From Candidatus Zixiibacteriota bacterium (GTDB lineage Bacteria; Zixibacteria; MSB-5A5; GN15; FEB-12), in NCBI GenBank assembly GCA_022571985.1, contig JACZWU010000003.1, positions 124,001 to 188,000 of the forward strand: a DNA stretch of 64,000 nt. Reading direction: 5' to 3'. Under the pieces are notes generated by a model that saw only the letters and a list, made by a program, of their open reading frames with translations, was not told where the DNA came from and did no database searches. Made by a program: the position numbers and the translations under genes. Positions 61,079 through 64,000 of the stretch are shown piece by piece (position 1 is the stretch's first letter; every line of letters begins with the position of its first letter).

Positions 61079-61135
61079 CTATAGCCTGCAGCCTTCGCCG
61101 CAATGGGCAACTCTTGGAATCGCAAAGCGTATCAT
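61079..61135 (-). CDS. Possible 18-aa Cys-containing peptide
   Basis: A short frame, MIRFAIPRVAHCGEGCRL, has a perfect AAGGAGA ribosome site 5 nt before its ATG and ends in TAG. The two Cys residues in CGEGC could bind metal. It follows ArsR on the same strand and lies between ArsR-box-like repeats and a stem-loop. I do not know a homologue. It may be a real metal-responsive peptide or the remnant of a longer gene. Confidence 0.4.
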   Translation of the reverse strand: MIRFAIPRVAHCGEGCRL

Positions 61136-61206
61136 AAGACTCTCCTTGGTTTAAGGTTTCCAAGCCACCCCGCCAATAAAATAAGGCCGGCCGGCTGTTA
61201 TGCTTA

Positions 61207-61236
61207 TATCTATATATGCGTATATGACGATATATG
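61207..61236 (-). promoter_or_regulatory. ArsR-box-like repeat downstream of arsR
   Basis: TATATGACGATATATG at 61221-61236, with further ATATATGCG-type repeats before it, shares 13 of 16 bases with the box upstream of arsR. It precedes the short peptide frame, so it may be a second operator. Confidence 0.55.
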
Positions 61237-61249
61237 TTTCAAAAAAATA

Positions 61250-61549
61250 TTACTTTCTTTTCTTCTTTGTCTTTTTAGGTGATTCAAAACAATCGCAAAA
61301 ACCCATGCAGCAGCCTTTTATGGCCTCTTTGTTAAGAGAGCAGATAACCATCTGCCCGTCGCGACGGTCATCAACAATCCCGGAATCTCTTAAGACACTC
61401 AAATGACGGCTGACAGTAGACTGCGAAAGACCTACTATGGCCACTATCTCGTTGACTGTCATTTCCTTGCCGGCCAGCAACCCTAAGATTCTCAGTCTGG
61501 AGCGGTCGCTGAAGGCCTTAAAATATTTGCTGTATCGCTTTGTATCCAT
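61250..61549 (-). CDS. ArsR-family metalloregulator
   Basis: A 99-aa winged-helix regulator. The DNA-binding part is MTVNEIVAIVGLSQSTVSRHLSVLRDSGIVDDRRDGQMV, written across about 30-68 with the classic SQSTVSRHLSVLRD. The last 30 residues are Lys-rich with a cluster CCMGFCDC (four Cys), a likely metal- or thiol-sensing site, though it lies at the end rather than in the alpha-3 CxC position of ArsR/SmtB. Whether it senses arsenic, other metals or oxidants is unknown. Confidence 0.87.
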   Translation of the reverse strand: MDTKRYSKYFKAFSDRSRLRILGLLAGKEMTVNEIVAIVGLSQSTVSRHLSVLRDSGIVDDRRDGQMVICSLNKEAIKGCCMGFCDCFESPKKTKKKRK

Positions 61550-61603
61550 AATCTGTTTTACCTCGCTGGTCGAACTGGCTGCTCAGCCCTCTCAACCGCT
61601 TAT

Positions 61604-61625
61604 GCACATATAACGATATATATCG
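61604..61625 (-). promoter_or_regulatory. ArsR-box-like dyad upstream of arsR
   Basis: CATATAACGATATATA at 61607-61622, a partly palindromic AT-rich site with the ACGATAT core, lies 55-75 nt before the arsR start. It matches the repeat at 61221-61236, so the regulator may bind both sides of its gene. Confidence 0.6.
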
Positions 61626-61709
61626 GCAAAAGTTCCCTTTGTCAATAGGTTTTTATCTAAAATATGCCCGACAGGTAAAAGAAGCTGGCAAATTACAAAT
61701 TTTCCTGCT

Positions 61710-62675
61710 CTAGATAACTACCAGATTGTCATACGTATACCAATCAGACGGGTCGAGAACCTGAGCTGGTGTCATTGGGTCAGCCAGAATCGAAACCATC
61801 AAGTCATCTAATCGATGTCCTGGTGTTCCTTCATTATTCGAAGGTCTGTAGGTTCTTCCATTCTCGGCCATCCAACTTTCCCAGATTCTGTCCACATTGC
61901 AATGGTTGAGAAAAAACACAGGATCATTGGGAGAAGTCCCCGGACCCATATCTCCGCCAATCCAGACGTGCACCAGGTTATGCAGTTGTGGTCCATCGAT
62001 CCATCCTTCAAGAATATTACGATGACTTATAGAATTAGCCGACCAAGGTGGTCTGTCATATTCCTGTTGGTTCAAGCACCAAGCTACGTCGTCCTGGTTT
62101 GGAAGACTTCTTGAACGAGATGACAGTCCGGACCGGCGTTCCAAACGTCGAGGCGAGATCGAAAAAAGAACTGGAGCATTATCTATAGTACCACCAAGGA
62201 GTTTTACTCTCATTCGTCCAATCAGACCAGAGCGAACTCTACCACGAGGTTCTCCAATATAGTCAGCACTCCAAAGATCTGTTCGTATTTGGTCAAATCT
62301 GGATAACTCTCCGTCCTCAGCCCAATCCCAGTAAGGAAGCCCGAAATTCCGGTCATTTAAAACACGTTGCAGGTTCTGCTCCAATCTAATCAAATACATT
62401 CGATGCCAGGGCAGAAACACCGGTCCGCCATGCGCCGCATTACCTGTTGAATACATAACGTTCATCGCATAAATGTGCCAAAAAACAAACAAGTCATAGG
62501 TAGTAAGGCTTTGATCAATACCACTCATAGGAAGTTGCACGCCGGAGGACTGAATATAATCTAATACATCCTGTGCCATAAACTCTGTCGACTCTTCTGC
62601 TAACATGACCATTCCTCTTAGAAACTTGTCTCGAGCGTCAATATCAAACATTATGTTTCTTCTTATTGCTGCCAT
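61710..62675 (-). CDS. Tyrosinase-family type-3 copper protein
   Basis: A 321-aa tyrosinase-type protein with six copper ligands in place: His67 (FWHIY), His82 (NAAHGGP) and His91 (LPWHRMY) for CuA, and His232, His236 (LHNLVHVWIG) and His258 (PVFFLNHCNVDRIW) for CuB. GPVFLPWHRMYLIRLEQ and NDPVFFLNH are the classic motifs. It could hydroxylate and oxidise phenols; the exact substrate cannot be read. No signal peptide. The start overlaps the stop of the upstream small gene by 1 nt. Confidence 0.9.
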   Translation of the reverse strand: MAAIRRNIMFDIDARDKFLRGMVMLAEESTEFMAQDVLDYIQSSGVQLPMSGIDQSLTTYDLFVFWHIYAMNVMYSTGNAAHGGPVFLPWHRMYLIRLEQNLQRVLNDRNFGLPYWDWAEDGELSRFDQIRTDLWSADYIGEPRGRVRSGLIGRMRVKLLGGTIDNAPVLFSISPRRLERRSGLSSRSRSLPNQDDVAWCLNQQEYDRPPWSANSISHRNILEGWIDGPQLHNLVHVWIGGDMGPGTSPNDPVFFLNHCNVDRIWESWMAENGRTYRPSNNEGTPGHRLDDLMVSILADPMTPAQVLDPSDWYTYDNLVVI

Positions 62676-63055
62676 TAGGACTTACCTCCCGGTTCGCGCA
62701 TTGAATCATCTTTCAATTCATTTTTCGGTGGACTGACGTACTGATTGTCGACTATATGTTTTATCATCTCCATAGCAGAGGAAAATGAATAATTAGGAAA
62801 AGCATGGCAGTGTACCTTGCCATCATTGCTTACACCAGTATGAACAGTAAACGGTTTCTTATCTATCGTGATGCGGTAAGTTGTTTCTATACGAATTTCC
62901 CTGCCTCTATAGCAGGATTCCCGCAACGTAACAAACTCTTCACGATGCTTATGCTTTGGTAGCTTGTAGCCACCGGGAAATTGTGGCTTTACGTTTTTGA
63001 GATATTCCCCCGGCTTAAGTAGACTTCCTTCTGAGCCAGGCTTTGCCTTAGACAT
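62675..63055 (-). CDS. Small partner of the tyrosinase (possible caddie-like protein)
   Basis: A 126-aa protein translationally coupled to the tyrosinase. It has KLPKHKHREEFVTLRES, a TVHTGVSNDGKVHCHAFPNYSF segment rich in His with one Cys, and a helical MEMIKHIVDNQYV. The position and His/Cys content recall MelC1-type caddie proteins that load copper into tyrosinase, but the sequence is not recognisably MelC1 and has no signal peptide. The copper-loading role is inference from the coupling. Confidence 0.65.
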   Translation of the reverse strand: MSKAKPGSEGSLLKPGEYLKNVKPQFPGGYKLPKHKHREEFVTLRESCYRGREIRIETTYRITIDKKPFTVHTGVSNDGKVHCHAFPNYSFSSAMEMIKHIVDNQYVSPPKNELKDDSMREPGGKS

Positions 63056-63327
63056 AATTCTCCTCCTGTTTATTTATTTCCCTGCGACAACTACTGCTGT
63101 ACATAGTAGAGATGATGTCCCGGGTTGCAGATTCGATATGTTATAAAATGAGTGCCGCTACTTACTGATTTAGTATAAACTAAGGTCAGCCAGTTGTCGA
63201 GAGAAAATATAGAATTTCAGAGTAATTATTGGATAAAATTAGATTTTCCCAAATCTGATGGGTTTTTCGACTTGGATAGAGATTGCTTTTCCCCGTCCAT
63301 TAATAGAAAGTATTGGAGCAGTTTGAC
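63056..63327. other. Intergenic region
   Basis: About 270 bases between the small tyrosinase partner and the DinB gene, AT-rich, with no gene seen. A promoter for the tyrosinase operon must lie at its left end; no clear boxes were found. Confidence 0.5.
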
Positions 63328-63816
63328 TTAACTCTTTACTCTAATCACCCACCTCGGGGCAGAATCTGTTTGCTGTCTTAGTAGCAGATTCAACTGCGCC
63401 GCGTGGTGCTGAACGTGGCGCATAGTGTAGAGATACAACTCGGCCACTGTTAAATCTTTTTTGAACCCACAAGGCTGATGGGCTATTTCTTCGGTCAGAG
63501 AATCAATAACTTTGCGTGATTTATTGCGGCCATGCTCGAGATATTTTAAAAGTTCTTCTTTGGTGTAGACCCGGTCAGGGAGCACACCCGACGGGTCGAG
63601 TTCGCTTAGAGTAAAAGGTTCAGGCGGTACAAAGCCCTGGTCTGTGCCGGACATATAGTAGTCCAGAAAGAAAAGTGTATGGTAAGCAAGGTACCAGAAT
63701 TCATGGGACCCCGGTTTGTCACCCCAGACTTTTGCCGGGCAGGCGTTGATGGCATTTTCAAGCGATTCTATCGCCGCCCCAAACTGCTGCCAGATGATTG
63801 ATTTCCAATTATCCAT
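63328..63816 (-). CDS. DinB-superfamily protein
   Basis: A 162-aa four-helix-bundle protein of the DinB/YfiT-like group. The metal-ligand His residues occur as EFWYLAYHTLFFLDYY (His47) and YTMRHVQHHAAQLNLLLRQ (about residue 135-139). Members are metal-binding proteins of mostly unknown chemistry, some being thiol transferases (bacillithiol or mycothiol). It is alone on the strand here. Confidence 0.85.
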   Translation of the reverse strand: MDNWKSIIWQQFGAAIESLENAINACPAKVWGDKPGSHEFWYLAYHTLFFLDYYMSGTDQGFVPPEPFTLSELDPSGVLPDRVYTKEELLKYLEHGRNKSRKVIDSLTEEIAHQPCGFKKDLTVAELYLYTMRHVQHHAAQLNLLLRQQTDSAPRWVIRVKS

Positions 63817-63855
63817 TTTGCTTAAGTAGTATAGTGCATTTGTATCAGATGTACA

Positions 63856-63999
63856 TCACAATTCACTTTGAGACAGCTTGCTTCGGACATCCCAAATTCC
63901 TACTCCTGCAAGAAAAGCAAGATTAACAAACAGCAGCGGCGCAAATATGGGAGCGGTTGACACAAGATTTTTAAAGAAAGAAGTATCTACCCCGCTGGT
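63856..63999 (-). CDS. Partial membrane protein, C-terminal end
   Basis: The last 47 codons of a protein whose start lies beyond the window. A hydrophobic stretch (APIFAPLLFVNLAFLAG) is followed by a short charged tail ending QSEL and a TGA stop. It is probably the last helix of a multi-pass membrane protein; the family cannot be told from this piece. Confidence 0.5.
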   Translation of the reverse strand, partial: TSGVDTSFFKNLVSTAPIFAPLLFVNLAFLAGVGIWDVRSKLSQSEL

Positions 64000-64000
64000 C

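Noticed and set aside
60930-61163. A 77-codon frame upstream of msrBA
   Set aside because: It starts at a TTG without a ribosome site and runs in a different frame through the better-supported short peptide and the stem-loop.

Overview
The window is 64 kb from a Gram-negative bacterial chromosome. KDO synthesis, LptC, many predicted outer-membrane barrels and lipoproteins, an E. coli-type AceE pyruvate dehydrogenase, a bacterial eRF1-like protein and tandem DUF3857-transglutaminase genes suggest an FCB-type candidate phylum (Zixibacteria-like). That placement is inference from gene content only. No rRNA, tRNA, CRISPR array, integrase or transposase was recognised.

1-20 kb is mostly housekeeping: rpsP-khpA-rimM-trmD-rplS, rsmD, rnhB-yraN, ispG, an rqcH-like gene, fumC, lysS-coaD, a PilM-like and a ComEA-like gene, and a KDO/LPS operon (kdsA-kdsC-kdsD-LpxL-like-lptC). 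A 1.1-kb island of nested palindromic repeats lies at 6.4-7.5 kb, with smaller relatives near 22.6 and 23.75 kb. 20-28 kb holds envelope proteins of unknown role, a large M16 peptidase and a peroxiredoxin-like protein. 28-41 kb holds a DUF3179 locus, DUF4846 and DUF2784 proteins, an iodotyrosine-deiodinase-like nitroreductase, a baeRF protein and the aceE-aceF-lpdA operon. 41-48 kb has two DUF3857-transglutaminase proteins, an AHSA1-like protein and a VWA lipoprotein paired with a membrane protein. 48-52 kb is a MerR-controlled operon. 52-57 kb is a TetR-RND-LolA-like-barrel efflux operon. 57-64 kb holds accessory genes: NTF2-like, prolyl aminopeptidase-like, ECF sigma with a membrane partner, MsrBA, ArsR, tyrosinase with a small partner, and DinB.

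The main discovery is that three genes which look broken by stop codons are better read as selenoprotein genes. (a) A DUF3179 protein (28261..29229) has one in-frame UGA exactly where its adjacent paralogue has the Cys of the CPL motif, giving U-P-L-C. (b) A secreted thioredoxin-fold protein (48027..49322) has UGA at the first active-site position, giving U-P-G-C. (c) A predicted outer-membrane barrel (49347..50333) has two UGAs spaced U-x-x-U just after its signal peptide. In each case a perfect or near-perfect 7-bp hairpin with a GU-containing 3-4 nt loop starts 10-14 nt after the UGA, as expected of a bacterial SECIS. UGA is an ordinary stop elsewhere in the window (for example ispG).

Genes (b) and (c) are the last two genes of the MerR operon. 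Its regulator keeps the Cys triad spacing of mercury-sensing MerR (C77, C112, C121), and the operon also encodes a MerT-MerP fusion and a small thioredoxin-like protein. No MerA reductase is seen. The operon looks like a mercury or soft-metal responsive envelope system that uses selenocysteine, and I do not know of a description of it. The DUF3179 locus repeats the layout: a barrel with an N-terminal Cys pair followed by secreted CPL/UPL proteins.
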